This document shows positions 20,054 through 30,347 of a stretch of DNA of 64,000 nt, one piece after another. Position numbers and translations under genes: made by a program. Under the pieces are notes generated by a model. That model saw nothing but the letters and a program-made list of their open reading frames with translations, did not search any database and was not told the origin of the DNA. How positions within the stretch are numbered: position 1 is the first letter of the stretch; each line of letters opens with the position of its first letter. This DNA is from Gammaproteobacteria bacterium (GTDB lineage Bacteria > Pseudomonadota > Gammaproteobacteria > Pseudomonadales > Pseudohongiellaceae), in the NCBI GenBank assembly GCA_029253585.1, contig JAQWZF010000014.1, positions 45,972-109,971 on the forward strand, given 5' to 3'.

Positions 20054-23000
20054 CTAATTCAGTGCAGCGTGAAGATCTTGAATTGTATACACAGACATGT
20101 TGCCACCGAAGGCTAGCGCTTCGCAAACAGCCAATGCACCAGCAACGGTCGTTGTGCAAAACACATCATGTCGTAAGGCGGTCCGCCTGATGATAGAGGA
20201 GTCTGATATCGCCTGCTTGCCCTCAGTCGTGTTGACGATCAACTGCATCTCGTCATTTTTTAACATATCGACTATATGAGGTCTACCCTCGGCAACTTTA
20301 TTCACACCCATGACTTTCAGGCCTGCCTCTTCGATAACTGCTGCAGTGCCATGGGTGGCCACGATAGAATAGCCTAAACCGAGAAGCTTCTCGGCCACCT
20401 CAGCGATATGAGGCTTGTCCGCATCGCGCACGCTTAGGAAGGCATTACCCTTTATCTCAAAGGTTTCGCCAGCGCCCATCTGCGCCTTAGCGTAGGCCTC
20501 GGCAAAAGTAACTCCAACACCCATAACTTCGCCGGTAGATTTCATTTCCGGCCCTAGTATGGGATCAACACCTGGGAACTTGTTGAACGGAAATATAGCC
20601 TCTTTCACCGCAAATGTTTTAGGTACTATTTCTTTGGTAAAACCCTGCTCTTTCAGAGTAGTGCCGACCATGCAACGCGCAGCCACTTTTGCGAGCGATC
20701 GTCCGATGCATTTTGAAACGAATGGTACGGTACGCGATGCTCGAGGATTCACCTCGATGATATAGATTATCCCATCCTGATAGGCGAGTTGGGTGTTCAT
20801 CAAGCCGACCACGCCCAGCTCCAAAGCTAGCGCACTTACCTGTTTGCGAATCTCATTCTGCACATCCATTGGCAGATTATAAGGAGGCAGCGAACACGCA
20901 GAGTCACCGGAATGTATTCCGGCCTGCTCTATATGCTGCATGATTGCGCCGACTACAACCTGTTCGCCATCGCAGGCCAGGTCAACGTCAATCTCGATCG
21001 CTGCACTCAGGAAGTAATCCAACAACACCGGGCTCTCGTTAGACACCTTAACCGCATCATGCATGTAACGATCCAGCTCTTCCTCGCTATACACAATTTC
21101 CATGGCCCGCCCACCCAGAACATAGGAGGGACGTACAACCAGTGGATAAGTAATCTTCTTCGCCGCCTCGATACTTTCTTCGACGCTGCGCACCGTGCTA
21201 TTGGGTGGCTGTTTCAAGCCCAGCTTCTCAATCAATTGCTGGAAGCGCTCACGGTCCTCTGCCCTATCGATGGCATCGGGACTGGTTCCAATCACAGGAA
21301 CGCCGGCCTCTTCCAAACGCTTTACCAGATTCAGCGGGGTCTGCCCGCCAAATTGAACGATAACGCCCTTAGGCTTCTCCAGCTGTACGACTTCGATTAC
21401 GTCTTCGAACGTCAGTGGCTCGAAGTACAGGCGATCAGAGATATTGTAATCAGTAGATACTGTCTCCGGGTTACAATTGACCATGATGGTCTCGTAGCCA
21501 TCTTCGCGCATGGCGAGTGCGGCATGCACACAGCAATAATCGAACTCTATGCCCTGCCCTATACGATTAGGCCCTCCGCCCAACACCATTATCTTATCCC
21601 TATCGGAAGGCGCGGCTTCGCACTCCTCCTCATAGGTCGAATACATGTAGGCCGTCGAGGAAACAAACTCGGCAGCGCAGGTATCTACCCGCTTATAGAC
21701 TGGCCGAACTCCTAGCTCATGTCGCTTATGCTGTACTGACAATTCCGGCACTTCCAGAATCTGGCTCATGCGTTTGTCAGAGAAACCCTTGCGTTTGAGT
21801 TTACGCATCATCTCTTTGTCGATATCTTGCAGCGTCTTCTCGGCGAGCATCTTCTCGTCTTTGATGAGATCTTCGATCTGCACCAAAAACCAGTTATCGA
21901 TACCGGTTAGATCGTGCACCGTTTCGAGTGGCCAGCCCGCTCGGAACGCATCAGCGATATACCAGATTCGCTCAGCGCCAGGCTCGGTTAACTCTCTAGT
22001 TAAAATAGCTTTCGCGTCACTAAGCTTGAGATTGAGAACTGGATCGAACCCGCACATGCCAACTTCGAGTCCACGCAGTGCCTTATTCAAGGATTCCTGA
22101 AAGGTTCGCCCAATCGCCATGACCTCACCAACCGACTTCATCTGCGTGGTAAGACGATCGTTCGCTTCTGGAAATTTTTCGAAGGTGAATCTTGGAATCT
22201 TGGTAACGACGTAGTCAATCGACGGCTCAAAGGACGCCGGTGTTACGCCACCGGTAATCTCGTTGCGCAATTCATCGAGCGTAAAACCAATGGCCAGCTT
22301 AGCTGCCACTCTGGCAATCGGAAAACCTGTCGCCTTGGAGGCGAGTGCCGATGAACGAGAGACTCGCGGATTCATCTCGATGATTACCAGCCTGCCATTT
22401 TCCGGGCTTATACCAAACTGTACATTTGAACCGCCGGTCTCGACACCAATCTCGCGCAGGACGGCGAGCGAGGCATTGCGAAGAATCTGGTATTCCTTGT
22501 CGGTGAGGGTCTGCGCGGGGGCGACGGTTATTGAATCACCGGTGTGCACACCCATAGCATCGAAGTTCTCGATAGCACACACGATGATGCAGTTATCGTT
22601 CTTGTCGCGAACGACTTCCAGCTCGTATTCTTTCCAGCCAATGAGTGACTCATCGATTAACAGCTCACTAGTAGGCGAAAGCGCCAGGCCACGCTGGCAG
22701 ACTTCATCAAACTCTTCCTTGTTGTAGGCGATCCCGCCTCCGGTTCCACCCATGGTAAATGACGGCCGGATAATGCAGGGAAAACCAACCTTCTCTAAGG
22801 CCTCGTAGGCCTGCTCCATATTATGCGCAATGCCGTGCTGCGGCGTTTCCAAGCCGATCTTTTGCATAGCCTGATCGAACAGCTCACGGTCTTCGGCCTT
22901 ATCTATCGCCTCGCAGTTTGCACCGATCAACTCAACATTGTATTTATCCAGGACGCCATGGCGATTAAGGTCCAGCGCACAGTTGAGGGCTGTCTGCCCC

Positions 23001-23272
23001 CCCATGGTTGGCAGGATCGCATCGGGCCTTTCCTTAGCTATGATCTTTTCAACCATGCGCCAGGTAATGGGCTCAATATAGGTCGCATCAGCCATAACAG
23101 GATCAGTCATGATGGTCGCAGGATTGGAATTCACCAATATGACTCGAAGGCCTTCTTCCTTTAGAGCCTGACAAGCCTGCGCGCCCGAGTAGTCGAATTC
23201 ACAAGCCTGGCCAATCACTATCGGGCCCGCTCCGATGATTAATACACTTTTTACATTGTTTCTTCGTGGCAT
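20054..23272 (-). CDS. carB: Carbamoyl-phosphate synthase large subunit
   Basis: CarB uses ammonia channelled from CarA, bicarbonate and two ATP to make carbamoyl phosphate for pyrimidines and arginine. The 1072-residue protein is the standard length. It has two homologous ATP-grasp halves, each starting with a pre-ATP-grasp fold ([17 protein letters not shown] near residue 14 and [17 protein letters not shown] near 563), and a C-terminal MGS-like allosteric domain. Signature stretches [15 protein letters not shown] and [15 protein letters not shown] are present. carA is 93 bp upstream. Confidence 0.99.
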   Translation of the reverse strand: MPRRNNVKSVLIIGAGPIVIGQACEFDYSGAQACQALKEEGLRVILVNSNPATIMTDPVMADATYIEPITWRMVEKIIAKERPDAILPTMGGQTALNCALDLNRHGVLDKYNVELIGANCEAIDKAEDRELFDQAMQKIGLETPQHGIAHNMEQAYEALEKVGFPCIIRPSFTMGGTGGGIAYNKEEFDEVCQRGLALSPTSELLIDESLIGWKEYELEVVRDKNDNCIIVCAIENFDAMGVHTGDSITVAPAQTLTDKEYQILRNASLAVLREIGVETGGSNVQFGISPENGRLVIIEMNPRVSRSSALASKATGFPIARVAAKLAIGFTLDELRNEITGGVTPASFEPSIDYVVTKIPRFTFEKFPEANDRLTTQMKSVGEVMAIGRTFQESLNKALRGLEVGMCGFDPVLNLKLSDAKAILTRELTEPGAERIWYIADAFRAGWPLETVHDLTGIDNWFLVQIEDLIKDEKMLAEKTLQDIDKEMMRKLKRKGFSDKRMSQILEVPELSVQHKRHELGVRPVYKRVDTCAAEFVSSTAYMYSTYEEECEAAPSDRDKIMVLGGGPNRIGQGIEFDYCCVHAALAMREDGYETIMVNCNPETVSTDYNISDRLYFEPLTFEDVIEVVQLEKPKGVIVQFGGQTPLNLVKRLEEAGVPVIGTSPDAIDRAEDRERFQQLIEKLGLKQPPNSTVRSVEESIEAAKKITYPLVVRPSYVLGGRAMEIVYSEEELDRYMHDAVKVSNESPVLLDYFLSAAIEIDVDLACDGEQVVVGAIMQHIEQAGIHSGDSACSLPPYNLPMDVQNEIRKQVSALALELGVVGLMNTQLAYQDGIIYIIEVNPRASRTVPFVSKCIGRSLAKVAARCMVGTTLKEQGFTKEIVPKTFAVKEAIFPFNKFPGVDPILGPEMKSTGEVMGVGVTFAEAYAKAQMGAGETFEIKGNAFLSVRDADKPHIAEVAEKLLGLGYSIVATHGTAAVIEEAGLKVMGVNKVAEGRPHIVDMLKNDEMQLIVNTTEGKQAISDSSIIRRTALRHDVFCTTTVAGALAVCEALAFGGNMSVYTIQDLHAALN

Positions 23273-23365
23273 AGTCTCGTTGTCTGTACCTTGCTGGTTA
23301 AATCTGCTGTGCTCAATGTCTACGCTTTCTTGCTAAACATTTCCTGTAAAAAAACATCCTATTCC

Positions 23366-24502
23366 TTAGCTCTGATTGGCCATCAGTTCGATAAAATGAT
23401 CGAACAGTGGGGCCACATCATGGGGGCCGGGACTCGCCTCTGGATGTCCCTGGAATCCGAATGCCGGTATATCCGTGCGCTCAATACCCTGCAGCGAGCC
23501 ATCAAATAAAGATTTGTGCGTAGCTGCCAAGTTTTCGGGTAGGGTTTTTTCGTCGACTGCGAAGCCATGATTCTGGCTGGTAATAAGCACAGTGTCATCC
23601 TTTAGATTCTGTACCGGATGATTCGCACCATGATGACCCAAGGACATCTTCACCGTCTTGGCACCACAGGCCAGAGCCATCAGCTGACAACCCAGGCAGA
23701 TGCCAAACAGAGGAATGCCCTGTTTCAGAAATTCAGCTATTGCCTCTATAGCATAGTCACAGGGTTCCGGGTCACCCGGGCCGTTGGAAAGGAAAATACC
23801 ATGGGGCTTCATAGCGAGCACTTCGACGGCGGGAGTTTCTGCAGGTACCACGGTAACCTCACAGTCTCGATCTACCAGCATGCGCAAAATATTATTCTTC
23901 ACACCAAAGTCGTAGGCGACGACCTTAAAGCGGTTATCCGACTCAACCTTGTATCCAGACTCGAGGTCCCAAATGCCTCCCTGCCAGGTATAGCTATCTT
24001 TAACGCTGACCTCTTTAGCCAGGTCCATCCCCTTCAAGCCAGGGAATTCCTTAGCCAGACGCAGAGCCTCTGCCTCGCCGCCTGACTCGAGGGCCGCGCC
24101 GGATAGCAGACAGCCATTGAGGGCGCCCTTGTCACGCAGTAAGCGAGTGAGGCGCCTGGTGTCTATCTCGGCAATGGCGACAACATTTCTGGCCTGCAGG
24201 AACTCATCCAGGGATTGCTCATTACGCCAGTTGCTTGCCAGCAAGGGTAGATCGCGAATAACAAGCCCGGAGGCCCAAACCTGATGCGATTCGTTATCTT
24301 CTTCATTGGTACCGGTATTACCAATGTGGGGATAGGTGAGAGTGACAATCTGTTTGGCATAGGAAGGATCGGTAAGAATTTCCTGATAGCCTGACATAGA
24401 TGTATTGAAAACCACTTCACCACTGGAACTGCCTTGAGCTCCAATTGCGACGCCTGTAAATATGCTACCGTCTTCTAATGCGAGTACAGCTGATCCAGCC
24501 AC
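23366..24502 (-). CDS. carA: Carbamoyl-phosphate synthase small (glutaminase) subunit
   Basis: CarA hydrolyses glutamine and passes ammonia to CarB. The 378-residue protein has the N-terminal CPSase domain ([17 protein letters not shown], with [20 protein letters not shown] sequence) and a C-terminal class I glutamine amidotransferase domain. That domain carries the nucleophilic cysteine in [14 protein letters not shown] near residue 270 and the catalytic [11 protein letters not shown] segment. Translation starts at GTG. It heads the carAB operon; a strong terminator separates it from dapB. Confidence 0.98.
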   Translation of the reverse strand: MAGSAVLALEDGSIFTGVAIGAQGSSSGEVVFNTSMSGYQEILTDPSYAKQIVTLTYPHIGNTGTNEEDNESHQVWASGLVIRDLPLLASNWRNEQSLDEFLQARNVVAIAEIDTRRLTRLLRDKGALNGCLLSGAALESGGEAEALRLAKEFPGLKGMDLAKEVSVKDSYTWQGGIWDLESGYKVESDNRFKVVAYDFGVKNNILRMLVDRDCEVTVVPAETPAVEVLAMKPHGIFLSNGPGDPEPCDYAIEAIAEFLKQGIPLFGICLGCQLMALACGAKTVKMSLGHHGANHPVQNLKDDTVLITSQNHGFAVDEKTLPENLAATHKSLFDGSLQGIERTDIPAFGFQGHPEASPGPHDVAPLFDHFIELMANQS

Positions 24503-24544
24503 TTTTACACCTACTATATTCTTAGTATTCTATGAATTTCAGGC

Positions 24545-24578
24545 GAAAAAAAACGGAATGAAGAATATCTTCACTCCG
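24545..24578 (-). terminator. Rho-independent terminator downstream of dapB
   Basis: CGGAATGAAGA and TCTTCACTCCG pair around a 3-base loop with one mismatch, followed on the minus strand by eight T residues (24546-24553). This is a classic intrinsic terminator ending the dapB transcript, so carAB should use its own promoter in the about 40 bp that remain upstream of carA. Confidence 0.9.
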
Positions 24579-24716
24579 CATTTTTGATAATTCGCTAGGG
24601 TTACAGTATCCAACATACTGAGCAAGTATTTTATAGATACTAGGCCCATCTTGTCTATGCTGAACTTAGTGAAAATGCGCAAAGATGTAAAAAATTAAGG
24701 CGCCTCCCGTTCCCCT

Positions 24717-25520
24717 TTAGAGCTCTAATACATCCCGCATCGAGTGTAAGCCGTTTTCCTGTGCGACTATCCACTGAGCCCCACGCACTGCACCGCTCGC
24801 GAATGTCATGCGGCTGCTGGCTTTGTGGGTTATCTCTACCCGTTCGCCCAAGCTCGCGAAGGTGACGGTATGGTCTCCCACAATGTCGCCAGCTCTAATC
24901 GTTGAGAAGCCTATGGTCTTTCGATCCCTCTCTTCGCTGACTCCCTCTCTGCCATAGACGCCACATTCCTCAAGATCTCTGCCCAGCGTCTCGGCAATGA
25001 CAGATCCCATCTTCAGGGCTGTGCCCGAAGGTGCATCTTTCTTGAAGCGATGGTGGGCCTCGGTGATTTCTATATCCACATCGTTGCCCAGTACTCGGGC
25101 CGCATCCTCTAATAATTTGAGGCACAAGTTGACACCCACGCTCATGTTCGGCGCAAATAGGATCGGAATATCGGCGGCGGCAGCCTGCAGGGACTGCTGC
25201 TGATCGTTGGAAAGGCCCGTTGTTCCTATCACCATAGCCTTGTTATTTGCCCTGCAGTAGGCGAGGTGATCCATAGTTGCCTCGGGAGAGGTGAAGTCGA
25301 CCAATACGTCAAAATCAGCGCCTTGATGATCTAGCCCGACAACAGTCTTTACACCCAGCGCCGCTCCGACTGAGAGAAGGCCAATATCGACGCCCAGGGC
25401 AGGGTCGTCTGCAAGTACAGTAGCAACAGAAACACACATCGTGCTGTTGTTTTGGTGAACAGCCTCAACCAGAGTACGACCCATACGGCCCGCTGCACCA
25501 ACGATGGCGACCTTTAACAT
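24717..25520 (-). CDS. dapB: 4-hydroxy-tetrahydrodipicolinate reductase
   Basis: DapB catalyses the NAD(P)H-dependent step from hydroxy-tetrahydrodipicolinate in lysine and diaminopimelate synthesis. The 267-residue protein starts with the Rossmann motif [18 protein letters not shown], then has [17 protein letters not shown], the catalytic histidine pair in [15 protein letters not shown], and a C-terminal [11 protein letters not shown] segment. In the usual gammaproteobacterial order dnaKJ lies upstream; here it does not, and an acyl-CoA dehydrogenase follows instead. Confidence 0.98.
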   Translation of the reverse strand: MLKVAIVGAAGRMGRTLVEAVHQNNSTMCVSVATVLADDPALGVDIGLLSVGAALGVKTVVGLDHQGADFDVLVDFTSPEATMDHLAYCRANNKAMVIGTTGLSNDQQQSLQAAAADIPILFAPNMSVGVNLCLKLLEDAARVLGNDVDIEITEAHHRFKKDAPSGTALKMGSVIAETLGRDLEECGVYGREGVSEERDRKTIGFSTIRAGDIVGDHTVTFASLGERVEITHKASSRMTFASGAVRGAQWIVAQENGLHSMRDVLEL

Positions 25521-25701
25521 AATAAGACCCAGAATTTGAAAACGGCATGTAGTATACAGCGGCTCACGCCCAAGCTAAACATCGAAGAAAAGGACAGCAT
25601 GATACTTGTAGGCGAGAGAGACGAAGACCTGAATCAATATGCTTCACAGTTCGCGGAAAATGTAGAGTGGCTAAGCTAGCCACTCAATAAACCTCTACTT
25701 C

Positions 25702-27498
25702 TTAAAACTGCTCCGCGTCCATCGCCATTAGCGTTTCCGCGCCACTCGCAATTTCAGCCAACAAGGATTCCCCTCGCGGCAGTAATCTTTGCATAAAGAA
25801 CTCTCCTATTTTGACCAGGGAGTCAGCATAGCTCTCATCAAAGCCAGCTGTGCTCCTAGCCCCGATGACTGCCGCCAATATACGCGCCCACATGAAGCAA
25901 TAGAGCGTAAGCCCCATTAGCTCCATATAGCTATAGGAGGCCGCACCAATCTCGTTCGGATCTTCACCGCTTCTGGCCAGCACTATAGAGGTAGCTTCTG
26001 CCAGACGATCGCGGCATGTCTGTAGGGCATCCAGATAGGGCTTCATCGACTGCGCATCGATCTGACTGGCAACGAACTCATCGATCTCGCCGAAGAGGAT
26101 ATCGAGTAACCCCCCTTTTACGCGCACGGTCTTGCGACCCATAAGGTCAAGCGCCTGCACCCCATTCGCACCTTCGTAAATCTGAGCGATTCGTGCATCG
26201 CGAATATTCTGCTCCAGACCCCACTCGGCCACATAGCCGTGACCACCCAACACCTGCTGACCCAACACACAGGCTTCGAAACCACGGTCGGTGCAATAGG
26301 CTTTCTGTACCGGTATAAGTAGTGCCACCAATTTTTCGGCCTTAGCTCGCTGGGTCGCATCGGGATGAAAGCGAGAGATGTCTAATTGACTCGCCGCATA
26401 CAGTGACAAGGCTCGCCCCCCCAGAATATTGGCCCGCATCGTCAACAGCATTCTTCGCACATCGGGATGAACCAGGATCGGGTCAGCATTCTGATCAGGT
26501 TGCTGCGGCCCCGCAGCAGCTCTACCCTGCACTCTCTCCTTCGCATACTCTGCCGCAATCTGATACGAGCTGTCAGCCAGGCCGTTACCCTGCAGGCCCA
26601 TCGATAAACGCTCATAGTTCATCATGGTAAACATATGCGCGAGGCCGTTATTCGCTTCGCCGACCAAATAGCCCACCGCCGAGTCAAAATTCATGACGCA
26701 GGTTGCCGATGCCTTTATGCCCATCTTGTGCTCGATCGAACCACAGGCAACACCGTTGCGTATGCCGTTTAATTCTCCCGCGTCATCGACTTGAAACTTC
26801 GGCACCAGGAACAGAGAGATGCCTCTAGGGCCAGGGGGAGCGTCAGGGAGTTTGGCCAACACCAGGTGAATAATATTCTCGGTGAGATCATGCTCTCCGG
26901 CGGTAATAAAAATTTTCGTTCCCGTAATTGAATAACTACCATCCGCCTGCGCTACTGCCTTGCTCTTTATCATGCCCAGGTCAGTACCCGCGTGGGGCTC
27001 TGTGAGACACATGGTGCCGGTCCATGTGCCCGCATACATCTTGGGCAGGTAGCGCTTCTTTAACTCATCGCTGCCGTGGCTGCTAAGGGTCAAGGTCGCG
27101 CCAGTATTGAGAATCGTGTACAGAGCGAAAGATGAATTTGCGGCAAACGACATTTCCTCGATTACCGCAGACAACATTTTAGGCATGCCCTGCCCACCGT
27201 AATTCACATCGCCAGTGAGGCTAGACCATCCACCTTCGGCATAGGCCTTATAGGCCCCTTTAAAACCCTTGGGGGTAGTCACGGCGCCATCGACAAAGTG
27301 ACAGGATTCCTGGTCGCCGCTTTGATTTATAGGGGCGAGCAAACCTTCCGCTATCTTTCCCGCCTCCTCCACGATGGCAGAAATCAAATCGTCCGTAACC
27401 TCTGCCGTGTCGGGCATGCTCGCAAATAGCTGCCCCACATCGAACACATCGTTTAGCAGAAACTGAATATCTTTTAACGGAGCTGTATAAGCGGCCAT
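25702..27498 (-). CDS. Acyl-CoA dehydrogenase (FadE-type, about 600 residues)
   Basis: This FAD enzyme introduces the trans-2 double bond in acyl-CoA during beta-oxidation. From ATG at 27498 the protein has 598 residues and begins MAAYTAPLKDIQFLL, which is typical of this subfamily. The open frame extends 50 codons further upstream, but that part does not look like family sequence. The segments CLTEPHAGTDLG and KIFITAGEHDL belong to the FAD/acyl-CoA fold, GLAHMFTMMNYERL lies in the helical domain, and VLGGHGYVAEWGLEQNIRDARIAQIYEGANGVQALDL closes the core. A C-terminal extension follows, as in the 600-residue class. The acyl-chain preference cannot be read from sequence. It is divergent from the broken comF. 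Confidence 0.92.
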   Translation of the reverse strand: MAAYTAPLKDIQFLLNDVFDVGQLFASMPDTAEVTDDLISAIVEEAGKIAEGLLAPINQSGDQESCHFVDGAVTTPKGFKGAYKAYAEGGWSSLTGDVNYGGQGMPKMLSAVIEEMSFAANSSFALYTILNTGATLTLSSHGSDELKKRYLPKMYAGTWTGTMCLTEPHAGTDLGMIKSKAVAQADGSYSITGTKIFITAGEHDLTENIIHLVLAKLPDAPPGPRGISLFLVPKFQVDDAGELNGIRNGVACGSIEHKMGIKASATCVMNFDSAVGYLVGEANNGLAHMFTMMNYERLSMGLQGNGLADSSYQIAAEYAKERVQGRAAAGPQQPDQNADPILVHPDVRRMLLTMRANILGGRALSLYAASQLDISRFHPDATQRAKAEKLVALLIPVQKAYCTDRGFEACVLGQQVLGGHGYVAEWGLEQNIRDARIAQIYEGANGVQALDLMGRKTVRVKGGLLDILFGEIDEFVASQIDAQSMKPYLDALQTCRDRLAEATSIVLARSGEDPNEIGAASYSYMELMGLTLYCFMWARILAAVIGARSTAGFDESYADSLVKIGEFFMQRLLPRGESLLAEIASGAETLMAMDAEQF

Positions 27499-27650
27499 TT
27501 CTTTGTTCCCCGACAAATTTTTTAATATCGAGGCGTGATTATAGGGGAAGCGGCGCACAACAGGTACTGCACAATTGAGCATAAATGACGGGTTGCTGGT
27601 CACGCCGTCTAAACTTAGACAGAGAGTGAAGTCGAAATCGGAAAGCAAAC

Positions 27651-28427
27651 ATGTTCAATAAGCTATTGCAGACACTACGCTGCGCACTTCCCGCCGCCTG
27701 TATCGTCTGCCAGCAGGCATCAGGACGAGATTACAGTCTCTGCGAAGACTGCGAACTCGCACTGCCTAAACTTGGCGAATGCTGCCAACGCTGTGGAGTA
27801 GAACTGAAAGGCAGACTAAGCTACGCATCTCTGTGCAGCTGCTGCCTGCTATCTGCGCCGAAATTCCACACCTGTAGGGCCGTATTCCCTTATGCCTCGC
27901 CAATCAACAAACTAGTCGGGAACTTTAAATTTTCGGCGCGCTTCGATATCGGCTACTCTCTTTCGCGGGTCTGATCCAGAGCCTTCAACGCACACTATAA
28001 CGGCACCGGCAACCCGCAACTACTCCTGCCACTGCATACAGAGCGATTACGCGCACGGAGGTTCAATCAGAGCAATGAAATTTGCAGGGTGCTTTCGAGC
28101 CACTGCGGGGTCGCCACAGCCTATTCGGTTCTGAAGAAAATTCGCAGCACTAAAGCGCAGACCTCCATGAACTCGGCCGACGCCAGAAAATCGAACCTGC
28201 GCGGCGCCTTCGCTCTTTCCAACGCGGAGGCACTAAAAGATATTTCCCACATCGCCTTGGTTGATGGTGTAGTTACCACCATGGCGACTTGTGAGGTGAT
28301 CTCAAAACTGATACGCGCACAGCTAGACTGCCATATAGATGTATGGTGTCTGCCCGCGCCAGCCGTCAGAACTGAAAGACAGGAAAAGCCCGTGTTTTAT
28401 AGGGCAGAGACTACCTATCGACCCTGA
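27651..28427 (+). pseudogene. comF: comF-like phosphoribosyltransferase gene interrupted by an in-frame TGA
   Basis: Reading frame 27651-28427 encodes a full-length ComF-family protein (258 codons) except for one TGA at 27972-27974, codon 108. The N-terminal half keeps the zinc-ribbon cysteines (CIVC, CEDC, CQRCG, CSCC). The frame continues unbroken after the TGA with LRARRFNQS, where the family has RGFNQ, and a PRPP loop reading LVDGVVTTMAT instead of the usual LVDDVVTTGAT. The PVP that usually precedes the LHxxR segment is also missing. A nonsense codon plus changed catalytic residues indicates decay rather than sequencing error alone. ComF proteins are linked to natural transformation in several bacteria. 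A strong terminator follows. Confidence 0.85.
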
Positions 28428-28552
28428 TTGTGATTAGGAACACATCCCACACAAGGCCAAAGCCTCTAATCTGAACACTGCGGCATGACTCTCTTCAGTC
28501 GCCTATTCCGGGCTGAACATTCCGAGTTTTATTATTATTTAGAGCAGACTTA

Positions 28553-28578
28553 ACCCCGATTCTTGTCGGGGTTTTTTT
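28553..28578 (+). terminator. Rho-independent terminator downstream of comF
   Basis: ACCCCGA and TCGGGGT form a 7-bp stem with a 6-base loop followed by a run of seven T residues on the plus strand. This is a clear intrinsic terminator, 125 bp past the end of the comF frame. Confidence 0.9.
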
Positions 28579-28651
28579 GGCCAAAAAAATACCCAACACA
28601 AGATTTACTAATCTTTGCGCGGCATAACGTGGCTAGGAAGAAGGGTGTGAC

Positions 28652-29584
28652 CTAGAACTGATACTTGATGGAGCCGTAGGCCACGCGGCCATTCTGATCG
28701 AGTATGCGGGTGGTTGAATTTAGAATCTGGGCAGTCTTCTCATCGAATATATTGCGAATACCGAAGGAGATAATGGCCCTATCTTTCGAGCCCGTTTTAA
28801 CGCTGTAGCCGTATTCCAAATCGTAGGTGGTGATATCGTCGACAAGCTCGTTGATTTCATCCATGTTCAATTCGCTAATATCTTTGAATGAATCGAAGTA
28901 GTTGGTAATAGCACTAGCCGTGTGATTACCGAACTTCCAGCTCAGCATTAGGCTGCTCTGCAATTCCGGACTGACCAGCATCTCATCCATATCTGACAGA
29001 TCAGGCGTAGCGAAGTCTAAAAGCGCACCCTTATTCTCAAACTCCTGGACATAAGTAGTTGTTGAGCTAAGCGTAAACTGACCGAAGCGGTTCGTATCCC
29101 AAACGTAGGAGGCACCCAAGTCAAATCCATTAGTATCGACACTACTACCCAGTAGCTGATTGTCGATATTGAATTCATTAATCGTGGAATCTTCTAGGTA
29201 GAGACTTGAGAGTCCGCCCTGCCAATTGTTAGCGGTGCTAACTGCCGGTGCCTCGTCAATTTGCAGGCTCCAGGCATCGGCGGTCACATTCAGACCCGCT
29301 ATAGGCTCAATCTGCATACCCAGGTTAAAGCTCAAGGCTTCATCTACCACAGCCCCTTCGAAGTCTTTCTGCTCGACGCTTCGAGCGATACTTAGCATAG
29401 GCGCCTGTTCATTCAGGATGGAGCTTGGCTCGATGCGAAAAATAGTGGCGGTCGGCTGTTTAGTAGTCTGCCCGTCGATGAAGGAGTAACTATCCTGAGC
29501 CATAGCGGAAGAGCCCAGAAAGGCTATTCCGAGAAGCAATGAACTTGTCACTGCGGGCCTATGATGTGGACGGTTAGTTTTCAT
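28652..29584 (-). CDS. TonB-dependent receptor-like protein lacking the plug domain
   Basis: The 310-residue protein has a signal peptide (cleavage near AMA-QDS, residue 29). It then resembles only the C-terminal third of a TonB-dependent outer membrane receptor. That part includes a GLNVTADAWSLQID strand, an IDNQLLGSSVDTNGFDLGASYVW segment, alternating beta-strands, GIRNIFDEKTAQIL and a terminal YGSIKYQF ending in the aromatic residue needed for outer-membrane insertion. No TonB box or plug is present, and normal receptors have 650-1000 residues. It could be a remnant given a new signal peptide, or a small barrel with another role. Neighbours do not indicate a substrate. Confidence 0.7.
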   Translation of the reverse strand: MKTNRPHHRPAVTSSLLLGIAFLGSSAMAQDSYSFIDGQTTKQPTATIFRIEPSSILNEQAPMLSIARSVEQKDFEGAVVDEALSFNLGMQIEPIAGLNVTADAWSLQIDEAPAVSTANNWQGGLSSLYLEDSTINEFNIDNQLLGSSVDTNGFDLGASYVWDTNRFGQFTLSSTTTYVQEFENKGALLDFATPDLSDMDEMLVSPELQSSLMLSWKFGNHTASAITNYFDSFKDISELNMDEINELVDDITTYDLEYGYSVKTGSKDRAIISFGIRNIFDEKTAQILNSTTRILDQNGRVAYGSIKYQF

Positions 29585-29810
29585 ATTTCTGCTTTATCCC
29601 AACAGCCCAGCTCATTGAAGCGCAAGCAAGTTGTCGGGACCAATAAAGTATTCCCCAATTAACTCTGAAACTTTAGCACCATCGAAGGGCGATTAGAATT
29701 GATTTATTACCTAATAATTCAGGTCCTGCCCAGGGCTGACGCAGCAGAAGGCGCTTCACTAGCCGCCCGTATAGAAATATTAATTGTTTATTATCAATAA
29801 CTTATCTTGA

Positions 29811-30347
29811 CTAATCCAGCAGTTGAACATTGTCTTGATCTGGCAGGCGGTCAAGTAGTTGGACAAAGCTGGCAGATTGTCCGGGCAAGACCGTATTCGG
29901 GCTGATCTGCGCGAGTGGCATGAGCACGAACGTCCTCTGCGTTGCCCGAGGGTGTGGCAGAGTGAGCACAGTGCATTCAAGTATCTGATTATCATAAGAA
30001 ATAAGATCGAGATCTAAGGTGCGAGCCTGATTGCGCTCGCCGCCACGCTGTCGACCAAAATCGGTTTCTATCTGCTGCAGAAGTGCTAATAGGCCTAGTG
30101 CCGTAGTCGAAGTCTCGACCTGCAATTCCATTGCGGCATTGATGAAGTCGGCTGACCCAGGTGGGCAGTCTAAGGGTTCGCTTGCATACAAAGAGGAGCC
30201 ACGGGATTCAATACTGATCTGACCCAGGCGGTCCATCGCGGACAACACCAGCTCCTCGGGAGAACGATCGCCAAGAGCTAGATTCGACCCCAGACTTACC
30301 AGGGCAATTTTTACGGCACTACTGGTGGTATTGCTCGGAGAGTTCAT
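29811..30347 (-). CDS. folK: 2-amino-4-hydroxy-6-hydroxymethyldihydropteridine pyrophosphokinase
   Basis: FolK transfers pyrophosphate from ATP to 6-hydroxymethyl-dihydropterin, the step before FolP in folate synthesis. The family fold is seen from [11 protein letters not shown] through [18 protein letters not shown], and the magnesium and ATP-binding block [23 protein letters not shown], then [16 protein letters not shown]. The frame is open from 30374. The ATG at 30347 is favoured because the extra nine residues are not family-like. Either start overlaps the end of hemE (by 29 or 56 bp), which suggests translational coupling. The C-terminus is slightly longer than in E. coli FolK. Confidence 0.92.
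   Translation of the reverse strand: MNSPSNTTSSAVKIALVSLGSNLALGDRSPEELVLSAMDRLGQISIESRGSSLYASEPLDCPPGSADFINAAMELQVETSTTALGLLALLQQIETDFGRQRGGERNQARTLDLDLISYDNQILECTVLTLPHPRATQRTFVLMPLAQISPNTVLPGQSASFVQLLDRLPDQDNVQLLD

Noticed and set aside
20912..21715. 267-codon frame on the plus strand inside carB
   Set aside because: It is antisense to an intact, highly conserved carB. The length reflects codon bias of carB, and the product has no family features.
27499..27648. 50-codon N-terminal extension of the acyl-CoA dehydrogenase
   Set aside because: The extension is not family-like, and the internal ATG at 27498 gives the usual terminus.
27972..27974. TGA in comF read as selenocysteine or tryptophan
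   Set aside because: Trp codons elsewhere in the window are TGG, and genes here use TGA as stop. ComF proteins are not selenoproteins, and other key residues are also altered, so nonsense mutation is simpler.
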